From Frigoribacterium sp. Leaf8 (GTDB lineage Bacteria; Actinomycetota; Actinomycetes; Actinomycetales; Microbacteriaceae): a stretch of DNA of 64,000 nucleotides. A model generated the notes under the pieces. The model made no database searches. It was not told where the DNA came from and saw only the letters and a program-made list of their open reading frames with translations. The stretch covers positions 154,419 through 218,418 of the forward strand of contig NZ_LMKB01000006.1 of assembly GCF_001421165.1 (NCBI RefSeq). Reading direction: 5' to 3'. Both the position numbers and the translations under genes were made by a program. Below are positions 55,293 to 63,232 of this stretch, one piece after another. The stretch's first letter is position 1. Each line of letters begins with the position of its first letter.

Positions 55293-55508
55293 TCAGTGTT
55301 CGTGGAACTCCGGGTAGTCGGCGCCGGGCCCCAACGCCGCGAACAGGGCGCTCTTGGCCACGGCCAGGCTCGGGTAGACGCCGCCGTCGGCTCCCTTCGC
55401 GGACAGGCGCACCGTGAAGCCGCCGTCGGTCCGCAGGATGGTCCCGACCGCGCCTGCCGGGCCCACGGCCACCCAGGTCTGTCGGTGCAAGGTGTTCTGG
55501 TCACTCAT
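55293..55508 (-). CDS. Small unrecognised protein
   Basis: 71 residues, not recognised. Opens MSDQNTLHRQTWVAVGPAGAVG, has a strand-rich middle and ends with acidic and His residues. GAAAGGGG precedes the ATG. An ORF extending upstream overlaps msrA in another frame and is not credible. It sits 55 bp after msrA on the same strand and before the motif hairpin. Confidence 0.6.
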   Translation of the reverse strand: MSDQNTLHRQTWVAVGPAGAVGTILRTDGGFTVRLSAKGADGGVYPSLAVAKSALFAALGPGADYPEFHEH

Positions 55509-55563
55509 CGTCGAGCGCCCCTTTCCTCTTTCTCGGTCGGTCACACCGGGCGGCGTGACCCGT

Positions 55564-56091
55564 CTACGAGGCGAGCACGTACTTCGCGTACGACTTGCGG
55601 ATCTTGGTGACCTTCGGCAGCGCGACGGCGGTGCAGTAGCCCTGGCCGGGGTTCTTGGCGAAGAAGTCCTGGTGGTGCTCCTCGGCGTCGTACCAGGTGG
55701 ACAGCGGCTCGATCGTCGTGACGACACCGCCGCCCCAGGCCTCGGAGGCGCGGTCACGGGCCGCCTGGAAGACCGCCTCCTGGTCGTGGTCGGCGGCGAA
55801 CATCGCCGAGCGGTACTGGGTGCCGACGTCGGCGCCCTGCCGGTTCAGCTGCCGCGGGTCGTGCAGGGTGAAGAAGACGTCGAGGACGACGTCGGCGGGG
55901 AGCTTCTCGGGGTCGAAGCCGACCGCGACGGCCTCGGCGTGACCCGTGCGGCCCGTGCACACGTCGTCGTAGCTCGGCCGCTCGGTGTCTCCGCCGGTGT
56001 AACCCGAGACCACCTCGGTGACGCCGTCGAGGGTGCGGTAGACCGCGTCGAGGCACCAGAAGCACCCACCGGCCAGAACGAACGTCGTCAT
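55564..56091 (-). CDS. msrA: Peptide methionine (S)-S-oxide reductase MsrA
   Basis: Repairs methionine-S-sulfoxide in proteins using thioredoxin. 175 residues. Catalytic GGCFWC (about 8-13) and the conserved GYTGG and HDPRQLNRQGADVGTQYRS segments. A C-terminal Cys in GYCTAVALPK is present. I chose the ATG at 56091: the family motif begins 7 residues later and TAGGTT lies 7 nt upstream. A longer in-frame start exists but is non-family. Divergent from the aldo-keto reductase with 47 bp between starts. Confidence 0.94.
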   Translation of the reverse strand: MTTFVLAGGCFWCLDAVYRTLDGVTEVVSGYTGGDTERPSYDDVCTGRTGHAEAVAVGFDPEKLPADVVLDVFFTLHDPRQLNRQGADVGTQYRSAMFAADHDQEAVFQAARDRASEAWGGGVVTTIEPLSTWYDAEEHHQDFFAKNPGQGYCTAVALPKVTKIRKSYAKYVLAS

Positions 56092-56098
56092 GCCCGTG

Positions 56099-56132
56099 AA
56101 CCTACTCCCGAGCCGAGGGCCCGCCCTAGGCT
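56099..56132. promoter_or_regulatory. Divergent leaderless -10 pair (msrA / aldo-keto reductase)
   Basis: Minus-strand TAGGTT (56099-56104), 7 nt from msrA; plus-strand TAGGCT (56127-56132), 6 nt from the reductase. Confidence 0.5.
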
Positions 56133-56138
56133 GACCGC

Positions 56139-57158
56139 ATGAGATCACCTTTCACGCCCTACGTCGCCGACGACGCACGGTACTCACGACTGGACTACGT
56201 CCGTACCGGCCGCAGCGGACTCCGGCTGCCCCGCATCTCCCTCGGCTTCTGGAACAACTTCGGCTCGGACCGGAGCCTCGAGACGCAGCGCGACATCGTG
56301 CTGCGCGCGTTCGACCGGGGGGTCACCCACTTCGACCTGGCGAACAACTACGGCCCGCCCTACGGCTCGGCCGAAGAGCAGTTCGGTCGCATCGCCGCGG
56401 CGAACCTGCGCCCCTACCGCGACGAGATCGTGGTCTCGTCGAAGGCGGGCTACGACATGACCCCCGGACCGTACGGCGACGGGGGGTCGCGCAAGTACCT
56501 GCTCAACTCGCTCGAGGCCAGCCTCGGGCGGCTCGGCATGGACCACGTCGACATCTTCTACTCGCACCGCCCCGACCCCGAGACCCCGATCGACGAGACG
56601 ATGGGGGCGCTCGCGACGGCCGTCCGGCAGGGCAAGGCGCTCTACGCCGGCATCTCCAACTACGACCCGGCGCAGACCGAGGCCGCGATCGACGCCCTGG
56701 CCGCCGAGGGCGTGCCCCTGCTGATCCACCAGCCGCGGTACAACATGTTCGACCGCCGGCCCGAGCGAGGGCTCTTCGACACCCTCCTGACCCGCGGCGT
56801 CGGTTCGATCGTGTTCTCGCCCCTGGCCGGGGGCCTCCTGACGAACCGCTACCTCTCGGGCAGTGCTCCCGCGGGTTCGCGCGCGGCCGAGGGCCGGTGG
56901 TTCTCCGAGGACGCCCTCGACGAGACCTACCTCTCCCGCGTCCGCGGCCTGAACGAGATCGCGGAGGCGCGGGGCCAGTCGCTCGCGCAGCTCTCGCTCA
57001 CCTGGGTGCTGCGCCAACCCGCCGTGACCAGCGCCCTCATCGGCGCCTCGTCGGTGGCCCAGCTTGACGACAGCCTCGACGCACTCGACGGTGCCGAGCT
57101 GACCGAGGACGAGCTCGCGGCGATCGAGCCGCTGGCGGTCGACGGCACCGGCCGCTGA
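56139..57158 (+). CDS. Aldo-keto reductase (YghZ/MgrA-like)
   Basis: 339 residues, TIM-barrel NADPH-dependent oxidoreductase. Catalytic Asp and Tyr in THFDLANNYGPPYGSAEEQFG (about 62-82), Lys in VVSSKAG, His in IFYSHRPD. The YRPY-like DEIVVSSKAGYDMTPGPYGDGGSRKYL region is typical of the L-glyceraldehyde-3-phosphate reductase (YghZ) branch, which also detoxifies methylglyoxal. Leaderless TAGGCT promoter. A hairpin terminator and 9-bp minisatellite follow. Confidence 0.9.
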   Translation: MRSPFTPYVADDARYSRLDYVRTGRSGLRLPRISLGFWNNFGSDRSLETQRDIVLRAFDRGVTHFDLANNYGPPYGSAEEQFGRIAAANLRPYRDEIVVSSKAGYDMTPGPYGDGGSRKYLLNSLEASLGRLGMDHVDIFYSHRPDPETPIDETMGALATAVRQGKALYAGISNYDPAQTEAAIDALAAEGVPLLIHQPRYNMFDRRPERGLFDTLLTRGVGSIVFSPLAGGLLTNRYLSGSAPAGSRAAEGRWFSEDALDETYLSRVRGLNEIAEARGQSLAQLSLTWVLRQPAVTSALIGASSVAQLDDSLDALDGAELTEDELAAIEPLAVDGTGR

Positions 57159-57164
57159 CCGGAC

Positions 57165-57191
57165 GGCGCGGTGCCGACGGGGCACCGCGCC
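57165..57191 (+). terminator. Terminator of the aldo-keto reductase gene
   Basis: Perfect 11-bp stem (57165-57175 with 57181-57191), 5-nt loop. Confidence 0.75.
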
Positions 57192-57197
57192 ATCCAG

Positions 57198-57242
57198 GCG
57201 TCCGACGCGTCCGACGTGTCCGAGGTGTCCCAGGTGTCCGAC
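57198..57242. repeat. Five-copy 9-bp minisatellite
   Basis: Five adjacent near-identical units of consensus GYGTCCSAS, running directly on from the terminator hairpin. Not within a gene. Confidence 0.85.
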
Positions 57243-57316
57243 GTCGATGTCGGTGGTCACCCCTAGCGTCAGGGGTGTTCTCGACAGCATCGGCCGGATG
57301 ACCTCAGGAGCACCTC

Positions 57317-57613
57317 ATGACCAGCAGCACCCTCGACCACGCGATCGTCCCGCCTGCGCCGCACGCTCACGCACGCGTTCCCCTTCCCTCCCTGCGCTCG
57401 ACCCGCGGCGGCCTGCAGCTCGTCCAGGTGCACGACGACCTCGCCCGGGTGACCCGTCCCGGTGGCGAGATCGTGGGCTACGTCGAGCGCTTCGACGACC
57501 CGCAGGGTGATCGCTACCGCGCCAAGCGGTTCCTGCCCCGTCAGCGTCGGTTCGTCGAGATCGGCGAGTTCTGGAGTCGCGACGACGCCACCGACTGCTT
57601 CCGGTTCGCCTGA
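57317..57613 (+). CDS. Small unrecognised protein
   Basis: 98 residues, not recognised. A flexible His/Pro/Ala N-terminus (about 1-28), then a compact basic domain: LQLVQVHDDLARVTRPGGEIVGYVERF and YRAKRFLPRQRRFVEIGEF. Ribosome-binding site AGGAG 6 nt before the ATG. No membrane segment. Single gene between the minisatellite and the next leaderless gene; a nucleic-acid-binding role is possible given its basic core but is only a guess. Confidence 0.6.
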   Translation: MTSSTLDHAIVPPAPHAHARVPLPSLRSTRGGLQLVQVHDDLARVTRPGGEIVGYVERFDDPQGDRYRAKRFLPRQRRFVEIGEFWSRDDATDCFRFA

Positions 57614-57702
57614 TCCCGACGCCTCCGCCGGAGCACCGTGACGGCGTCTCCGGCGGCGGGCTCGACAGCATGTCGCAGCGGTGCAACCTTCGACCTCGGC
57701 TG

Positions 57703-57708
57703 TAGTGT
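57703..57708 (+). promoter_or_regulatory. -10 element for leaderless gene at 57716
   Basis: TAGTGT ends 7 nt before the ATG. Confidence 0.5.
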
Positions 57709-57715
57709 TCGCCCC

Positions 57716-58582
57716 ATGCAGTGGTGGAACGATCTCGTCGAATGGCTCTCTTCGGACAACGGGTGGCGTGTCGTCACCGATGCGGTGATCCCCTTCGTCG
57801 CCATCGTCGTGGCCGGCATCGTCGCAGCCCTCATCGGCCGGGCGAGCACGCGGCGGGTCGTGTCGTTGCACGAGGACGAGGCGAAAGCGGCGGCGGTCGC
57901 GGCCCTCGTCTCGGCAGCCCGCAAGGGTGCCGTCTACAGCTCGCTCGGAGTCGAGGAGCGCGCCTACGCCGATCACCTAGGCCACGAAGCCGACGTCCGG
58001 CTGCGGCTGTCGCCCGCGACCGGCAGCACCCTCGCCGCCGACTGGGCGGCTCACGAACTGGCCGAGATCAAGCGCAACTCGGCGTCCTTCAGCTTCCAGT
58101 CCGAGCAGACGCTGGGCGAACTCCGCGACCGCCTCGTCGAGTGGCAGAACCGCCCCGGGCGGGCCAAGAAGCTGTTCCGCGACGATCTCGCCCGCTGGAA
58201 GTACGAAGAAGCCGACGTCGACCGAGACACGGCCGCGAAGCAGAAGGCCTGGGAAGCCGAGCATCGGGCTGCGGCGGCGACCGAGCAGCGACGTACCGAG
58301 ACCTCCGCGCCCTCGGGTGCCGCACCCTCGGCAGCGCTCCGCCCGGCGGCCCTCGACGATGCCCTGGTTCGCGGTGGCGACGAGGCCTACCGGGCACCGA
58401 CGGCTCACGCCCCGCTGGCCGGACCGTCGCCGGTGTCCGCGCCCGAGGCACCGGCGGTCACGCCGGCTGACGCGAGCCACGACGACACCCGCGACGACGC
58501 GATGGACGACGAGCGTTTCGAGCAGCCGGTCAGTGCGAGCCAGGTCCGACGCCGGACGACACCCGAACGCGCGGACGACTGA
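57716..58582 (+). CDS. Unrecognised protein with one membrane helix and charged C-terminus
   Basis: 288 residues, not recognised. Begins MQWWNDLVEWLSSDNGW; a single strong helix (about 24-45, AVIPFVAIVVAGIVAALIG) is followed by an Ala/Glu/Lys/Arg-rich helical segment with possible coiled coil (about 75-185) and a disordered Ala/Pro/Glu tail ending in acidic repeats. No family match. Leaderless start supported by TAGTGT. Transcription ends at a 19-bp hairpin; membrane-anchored scaffold is an inference. Confidence 0.6.
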   Translation: MQWWNDLVEWLSSDNGWRVVTDAVIPFVAIVVAGIVAALIGRASTRRVVSLHEDEAKAAAVAALVSAARKGAVYSSLGVEERAYADHLGHEADVRLRLSPATGSTLAADWAAHELAEIKRNSASFSFQSEQTLGELRDRLVEWQNRPGRAKKLFRDDLARWKYEEADVDRDTAAKQKAWEAEHRAAAATEQRRTETSAPSGAAPSAALRPAALDDALVRGGDEAYRAPTAHAPLAGPSPVSAPEAPAVTPADASHDDTRDDAMDDERFEQPVSASQVRRRTTPERADD

Positions 58583-58594
58583 CCAGGTGAAGGA

Positions 58595-58636
58595 ACGACG
58601 ACGCGCCCCCGACCTCGGTCGGGGGCGCGTCGTCGT
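58595..58636 (+). terminator. Strong terminator after the gene at 57716
   Basis: Perfect 19-bp stem (58595-58613 with 58618-58636) closed by a CTCG loop, followed at once by a nine-G run (58639-58647). Confidence 0.85.
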
Positions 58637-58654
58637 GTGGGGGGGGGTGGTGTC

Positions 58655-58716
58655 GCGTGGTGCCCCCGGCAGCCAGCGTCATCAGCACCGTGAACCTGCG
58701 AGCAAGAGATGAGAAG
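58655..58716 (-). pseudogene. Decayed partial copy of tRNA-Arg
   Basis: 58655-58672 repeats 18 bases over the acceptor end of the functional gene. After a 19-nt non-matching stretch (5 nt in the intact gene), 58692-58716 matches the T- and variable-arm region at 23 of 25 positions. The rest of the cloverleaf is missing. It looks like an old partial duplication or attachment-site remnant. Confidence 0.7.
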
Positions 58717-58742
58717 CACCGCGTAGATCATGGATGGCGTGG

Positions 58743-58815
58743 TGCCCCCGGCAGGAATCGAACCTGCGACCAAGAGATTAGAAGGCTCCTGCTCTATCCG
58801 CTGAGCTACGGGGGC
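58743..58815 (-). tRNA. tRNA-Arg (TCT)
   Basis: 73 nt. Acceptor GCCCCCG/CGGGGGC, anticodon loop CTTCTAA with anticodon TCT, T-arm GCAGG-TTCGATT-CCTGC, and discriminator A. The last base pair of the anticodon stem is a C-T mismatch. A degraded copy lies 27 bp away. Confidence 0.92.
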
Positions 58816-58881
58816 GAACCCGACCACGATACCGTGCCCGCTCCTCCGTCCCGGTAGCGGTCCGGCCACGCTCCGCACCGT

Positions 58882-58927
58882 GTTTCGTGCACCGCGCCCC
58901 GACTAGTCGCGGTGCGGTGCACGAAAC
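58882..58927 (-). terminator. Hairpin between glycosyltransferase gene and tRNA-Arg
   Basis: Perfect 14-bp arms (58882-58895 with 58914-58927) with further pairing possible inside. It follows the 58992-61115 gene by 65 nt and probably terminates it. Confidence 0.65.
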
Positions 58928-58991
58928 GCGGTGTCTCGCGCGCCCCGGAGGTGCGGGGCGGCCGGGCGGACCGGTGGCGACGTCCGGTCGG

Positions 58992-61115
58992 TCAGCTGGT
59001 CAGGTCGTACAGCGTGACCCCGTCGACCTCGGTCGAGGAGAAGTTCGCCTCGACCCAGGCCGCGATCTCGCTCGAGGAGGAGCTGCCGCCGTTCGACTGC
59101 CCGACGGTACCTCCGACGAACCAGTGGATCTGCCCGTCGGCGACGTACTGCTCGAACTGCGCGAGGGTCGGTGACGGGTCGCTGCCGTTGAACCCCCCGA
59201 CCGCCATGACCGGGTCGCCCGTCGCGAGCTGGTAGCCCGCCGCGCTGTTCGACCCGACGGCCGCGGCGACCCAGGTGTACCGGTCCGCGTCCGCGCCGAC
59301 CACGGCAGCGAGCTCGTCGCTGACCGAGCCCGAGCCGAGCAGCGAGCCGGCTCCGCCCCCGCCACCGGGGAGTCCGCGCGTGGCCGTACCCGCGCCTCCT
59401 GCGGTTCCGGCCCCGGTGCCGGTGCCGGTGCCGGTGCCCGCTCCCCCGCCGGTGCCGCCCGGCAGCTGCGGGGGCGTTCCGCCAGCCGCGCCACCGGGCC
59501 CGCCACCAACGGCCCCGCCGCGACCGCCGAAGCCGCCGGCGCCGGCGCCGCCCGCGCCACCACCGCCGAACCCGCCCGTGCCACCCGACACGGTCGGCCC
59601 GGCCGTGACGATCGAACCGGTGTGGGCCGTCGACACGGTCTCGACCGAGTAGGCCGCCGGAGCCAGCAGGCCGCCCGTGAGCAGCACGGCGAGGGTCGCC
59701 GCCGTGAGCGCCCGGCCCCGTCGCGGCAGCAGCACGAGCACGGCGCCCACGACGGCGAGCGCGACGACGACGTACCGGAGCCACGGCTGCCAGGACTCCG
59801 CCCGTCCGAGCAGCACCCAGGCCCAGACGCCCGTGAGCAGAGCCGACGCCGCCAGCACGATCCGCACCCACGACCGGGCCCGTCGTCGCCACAACACGTC
59901 GGCCGCAGCCCCGAGGGTGACCGCGATGGCCGGGGCGAGCGCCACCGTGTAGTACGCGTGGAAGATGCCCGACATGAAGCTGAAGACGAGGGCGGTCAGC
60001 ACCGTCCAGCCCCCGAACAGCAGCAGGGTCGCCCGACGGGCCGAGGTCCGGTGTCGCCAGCCGAGCAACACGAGTGCCGAGACGCCGATCACGAGGGCGG
60101 CGGGAAGCAACCAGGTGATCTGGCCCCCGAACTCGCCCGTGAAGAGCCGGGTGATGCCGGTCTCGCCCCACATGCCTGTCGTGGCGGCACCGGTGCCGCC
60201 GCCCCCGCCCGTCACGCTGCCGGTCTCGTCACCCGTGAGCCGTCCGAGGCCGTTGTAGCCGAAGGTCAACTCGAGGAACGAGTTGGTCTGCGAGCCGCCG
60301 ACGTACGGCCGCATGCCCGCGGGCACCAGCTCGACGAGGGCGACCCACCAGCCGGCCGACACCACGACCGCACCGAGCGCGGCCAGCAGGTGCAGCAGCC
60401 GCTTGCGCAGCAGGACGGGCGCCGCGACGAGGTACACCCCGGCCAGTACGGGCAGGATGACGAACGCCTGCAGTTGTTTGGTCAGGAAGCCGAAGCCGAT
60501 CGCCACGCCCGCCCAGACGACCCAACGGACGCGGCCCGTCTCGACGCCGCGCAGCGTCAGGTACGTGGCGAGGGTCAGCAGCAGCACGAGCAGCGCGTCG
60601 GGGTTGTTGAAGCGGAACATCAACGCGGCGACCGGGGTCAGCGCGAGGACTCCACCGGCGACGAACGCGGCGACGCCCGAGAAGTGCCGCCGCACCGTGG
60701 CCCAGACGAGTCCGACGGTCGCGACGCCCATCAGTGCCTCGGGCAGCAGGATGCTGAACGACGACAGTCCGAACACCCGGACCGACAACGCCATGACCCA
60801 CAGGCTCGCGGGCGGCTTGTCGACCGTGATCGAGTTCGCGGCGTCGGACGAGCCGTAGAGGAACGCCTCCCAGTTCTGCGAACCGGCCTGCACCGCGGCC
60901 GAGTAGAACGAGTTCGCCCAGCCGTTCGCCGACAGGTTCACCAGGTAGAGAGCCCCCGTGGCGACCAGCAGCGCGAGGAACGCCGGTCGCTCCCACCGTG
61001 CCGCGTCCTCACGCCCGCGCACCAGGCGACGAGCGAGCGGACGGAGGCGCGGGCCGGCCGACCCGGACGGCGAGCGTCGATCGGTCAGCGGCACCGGCGT
61101 CGTCCCGGCGCTCAT
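58992..61115 (-). CDS. YkcB-like membrane glycosyltransferase (ArnT/PMT family)
   Basis: 707 residues. About 11 membrane helices (about 45-500), with the extracytoplasmic KPPASLWVMAL motif after helix one and the catalytic Asp region expected of GT-C enzymes. C-terminal part: a Gly-rich stretch (about 510-580, GGFGGGG... and GTGTGTGTG), then a globular domain of about 130 residues ending in EVDGVTLYDLTS, as in YkcB. It likely transfers a sugar from a polyprenyl carrier to an envelope acceptor. Start overlaps the GT2-GtrA stop by 4 nt (ATGA). Confidence 0.85.
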   Translation of the reverse strand: MSAGTTPVPLTDRRSPSGSAGPRLRPLARRLVRGREDAARWERPAFLALLVATGALYLVNLSANGWANSFYSAAVQAGSQNWEAFLYGSSDAANSITVDKPPASLWVMALSVRVFGLSSFSILLPEALMGVATVGLVWATVRRHFSGVAAFVAGGVLALTPVAALMFRFNNPDALLVLLLTLATYLTLRGVETGRVRWVVWAGVAIGFGFLTKQLQAFVILPVLAGVYLVAAPVLLRKRLLHLLAALGAVVVSAGWWVALVELVPAGMRPYVGGSQTNSFLELTFGYNGLGRLTGDETGSVTGGGGGTGAATTGMWGETGITRLFTGEFGGQITWLLPAALVIGVSALVLLGWRHRTSARRATLLLFGGWTVLTALVFSFMSGIFHAYYTVALAPAIAVTLGAAADVLWRRRARSWVRIVLAASALLTGVWAWVLLGRAESWQPWLRYVVVALAVVGAVLVLLPRRGRALTAATLAVLLTGGLLAPAAYSVETVSTAHTGSIVTAGPTVSGGTGGFGGGGAGGAGAGGFGGRGGAVGGGPGGAAGGTPPQLPGGTGGGAGTGTGTGTGAGTAGGAGTATRGLPGGGGGAGSLLGSGSVSDELAAVVGADADRYTWVAAAVGSNSAAGYQLATGDPVMAVGGFNGSDPSPTLAQFEQYVADGQIHWFVGGTVGQSNGGSSSSSEIAAWVEANFSSTEVDGVTLYDLTS

Positions 61116-62410
61116 CGACCGACCACCGTGACGTCGTCGTCGCCGGCCACGGCGGCGACGCGGGTGGCGAGGTCGGACACGGGGTCGGCGACACCGACCC
61201 GCTCGTCGGCCGGTCCCGGCGTCACGTGCGTCGCCTCCGACCGGAACACCCAGGCGCGCAGGAGCACGAAGCGCAGGACGGTCGCGACGAGGTTCGCGGC
61301 CGTCAAGACCAGCAGCTCGGCCTGCGCGTCGGCCGCGGGAGCCGCGGCGTGCAGCACGACGAGCGACCCCGAGGTCAGCGCCCAGGCGAGGACGAAGACC
61401 ATCAGCCCTTGCAGTTGGTGTCGCGCCACGCCCGACGCCCCCCGCACCCCGAACGTGAACCGCCGGTTGGCGGCCGTGTTGACCACGGCCGTGACGAGCA
61501 ACGACACGGAATTCGCCGCCTGGGCCGGCATCACCTGCTGCGCGCCGAGGTAGAGCAGCGCGTACGCGGCGGTCGAGGCGACCCCGACGACGCCGAACCG
61601 CACGACCTGCGAGAAGAACGTCGGAGGCGCGGGCGGCTCGAACGGACGCCTCCCGATCGCGTCGTACACCGCCTGGACCGGGATCGCGCCCCGGGCGATG
61701 CCCGTGCCCACGCGCAGCATCCCCTTGAGGTCGGCGGCGGCCGTGGAGACGATGTCGACCGAGCTGTCGGGGTCGTCGACCCAGTCGACCGGCACCTCGT
61801 GGATGCGCAGGCCCGAGCGCTCGGCGAGGATCAGCAGTTCGGTGTCGAAGAACCACCCGGTGTCCTCGACGAGGGGCAGCAGTCGCTCGGCGGCCTCGCG
61901 CCGGATCGCCTTGAAGCCGCACTGGGCGTCGCTGAACCCGACCCCCATCGTGCGACGCAGCAGGAAGTTGTAGCTGCGCGAGACGAATTCCCGCGTGCCG
62001 CCGCGCACGACCCGCGACGACCGGCTCAGCCGGGTGCCGATCGCGAGGTCGGAGTGGCCGGAGAGCAACGGTGCGACGAGCGGGCCGAGCGCAGAGAGGT
62101 CGGTGGAGAGGTCTTCGTCGAGGTAGACCAGCACGTCGGCGGGCGAGGCCGCCCAGACCTGCTTGAGGGCACGGCCTCGGCCCTTCTCGGCGAGGTGGAC
62201 GGCGGTCACGCACCGCAGGCGTCGGGCGAGGTCGTCGGCGAGGGCCGGCGTGCCGTCGGTGCTGGCGTTGTCGGCCACGGTGATGCGCCAGGTCTCGGTG
62301 ACGTGGCGGGTCAGATGGTCATGGAGGCTCGTGATGCTGGCCTCGAGGGTGGCAGCCTCGTCGAAGACGGGCACCACGATGTCGAGACGCAGGATGTCGG
62401 TGTCAGGCAT
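61112..62410 (-). CDS. GT2 glycosyltransferase fused to GtrA domain (YkcC-like)
   Basis: 432 residues. N-terminal GT-A domain (about 1-235) with DIVVPVFDEAATL and the DLYLDEDLSTD-type DxD (here LVYLDEDLST) nucleotide-sugar site: a polyprenyl-phosphate glycosyltransferase of the DPM/YkcC kind. C-terminal four-helix GtrA domain (about 260-385), including NRRFTFG and VLLRAWVFR. It makes and perhaps flips the donor used by the YkcB-like partner encoded next (ATGA overlap). ATG at 62410 chosen; an in-frame GTG at 62431 would add 7 residues. Confidence 0.88.
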   Translation of the reverse strand: MPDTDILRLDIVVPVFDEAATLEASITSLHDHLTRHVTETWRITVADNASTDGTPALADDLARRLRCVTAVHLAEKGRGRALKQVWAASPADVLVYLDEDLSTDLSALGPLVAPLLSGHSDLAIGTRLSRSSRVVRGGTREFVSRSYNFLLRRTMGVGFSDAQCGFKAIRREAAERLLPLVEDTGWFFDTELLILAERSGLRIHEVPVDWVDDPDSSVDIVSTAAADLKGMLRVGTGIARGAIPVQAVYDAIGRRPFEPPAPPTFFSQVVRFGVVGVASTAAYALLYLGAQQVMPAQAANSVSLLVTAVVNTAANRRFTFGVRGASGVARHQLQGLMVFVLAWALTSGSLVVLHAAAPAADAQAELLVLTAANLVATVLRFVLLRAWVFRSEATHVTPGPADERVGVADPVSDLATRVAAVAGDDDVTVVGR

Positions 62411-62507
62411 GGGACCACGATCGGTCGCCACGCCATCAGCGGCCTCGCATCAGTCGATGGCGACGCCGCGGAGATCCTATGAGCCTCCCATGACGGGGGT
62501 CCCGCGA

Positions 62508-62768
62508 TCAGATCGCGAGGGACAGGGCCCCGAGCAGGCGGTCCAACGTCGGCACGCCCGGTGAGCGGAAGACCACCTCGCCGTCGTCCCGCGTGACCAC
62601 GATGGTGGGCGTGCTGCGGACGTCGCGCCGTTCGGCGTCGGCGGGCCGGGCGGCGACGTCGGCCTCGTCGACGACGAGCGAGGGCACGAGGCCTTTCGCC
62701 TCGGCGACGACCGCCCTGGCCGCGTGGCAGGGACCGCAGAAGGCCGACGTGTAGAGCTCGAGCATCAT
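62508..62768 (-). CDS. Thioredoxin/glutaredoxin-like protein
   Basis: 86 residues, single thioredoxin fold. Active site SAFCGPCHAAR (CGPC, about 9-15) right after the first strand, and STPTIVV with the cis-Pro (about 52-58). Small cytosolic thiol reductase, resembling actinobacterial glutaredoxin/NrdH-like proteins; redox partner unknown. Two adjacent ATGs at the start; either is possible. The motif hairpin 62782-62815 lies 14 nt upstream. Confidence 0.82.
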   Translation of the reverse strand: MMLELYTSAFCGPCHAARAVVAEAKGLVPSLVVDEADVAARPADAERRDVRSTPTIVVTRDDGEVVFRSPGVPTLDRLLGALSLAI

Positions 62769-62781
62769 GCCGGGGACAACG

Positions 62782-62815
62782 AGGAGGCGCGGGGGAATCT
62801 TCCCCCGCGCCTCCT
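62782..62815. terminator. Hairpin terminator built from an inverted GGAGGCGCGG pair
   Basis: Perfect 16-bp stem (62782-62797 with 62800-62815), each arm containing one 10-mer (62783-62792 and 62805-62814). It follows the 62853-63137 gene. Confidence 0.8.
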
Positions 62816-62852
62816 GCGGTCTGGTGAGTCGGTGCGGCCGAGGCCGCCGACG

Positions 62853-63137
62853 TCAGTTGTCGCGGTCGTCGTTTCGGTCTTCCGGGTCGACGACGGGGTC
62901 GCTGTCCTTCGCGTCGAGCGAGTAGTGGACCTGCAGTTGTTCGCCGACCATCTTGGCCTCGGTGGCGGTGTAGACGATGCCGGTCTCCATGCCGTCGACC
63001 AACACGAAATCGGTGATCTGCTCGTCGTACGAGCCGTCGGTGCTGATGCGGGTGTCGGTGGAGCCGTCGCTCGGACCGCCGTCGAAGAAGACGACGTACT
63101 CGGAACCCTCGGCCACGGTGGGCTTGCTGTCTGTCAT
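62853..63137 (-). CDS. Small unrecognised acidic protein
   Basis: 94 residues, not recognised. Soluble, strongly acidic, with strand-rich predicted core (SEYVVFFDGGPSDGST, FVLVDGMETGIVYTA) and a Asp-rich tail ending DRDN. ATG at 63137. No operon partner except the thioredoxin-like gene beyond the terminator hairpin. Divergent from marR. Confidence 0.6.
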   Translation of the reverse strand: MTDSKPTVAEGSEYVVFFDGGPSDGSTDTRISTDGSYDEQITDFVLVDGMETGIVYTATEAKMVGEQLQVHYSLDAKDSDPVVDPEDRNDDRDN

Positions 63138-63195
63138 GTCCACAGGTCTACCAGGAGGCACGGAGTCGGCGCCCAGCTTCGTTCGGCGAAACCGC

Positions 63196-63221
63196 ATAGC
63201 CAAGCTATATAGCTTGGCTAT
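63196..63221. promoter_or_regulatory. 26-bp perfect palindrome: MarR operator
   Basis: ATAGCCAAGCTAT and its exact complement abut at 63208/63209. Its right end shares the first base of the marR -10 TACACT (63221-63226), which lies 6 nt before the marR ATG. Size, symmetry and position fit autoregulation. Confidence 0.8.
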
Positions 63222-63232
63222 ACACTTGAGGG

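Noticed and set aside
57198-57242. Possible CRISPR or regulatory array
   Set aside because: Units are 9 bp and directly adjacent with no spacers.
58657-58857. Open frame reading through tRNA-Arg (ending near ...LSYGG...)
   Set aside because: It is a translation of the tRNA gene and its decayed copy, a known artefact.
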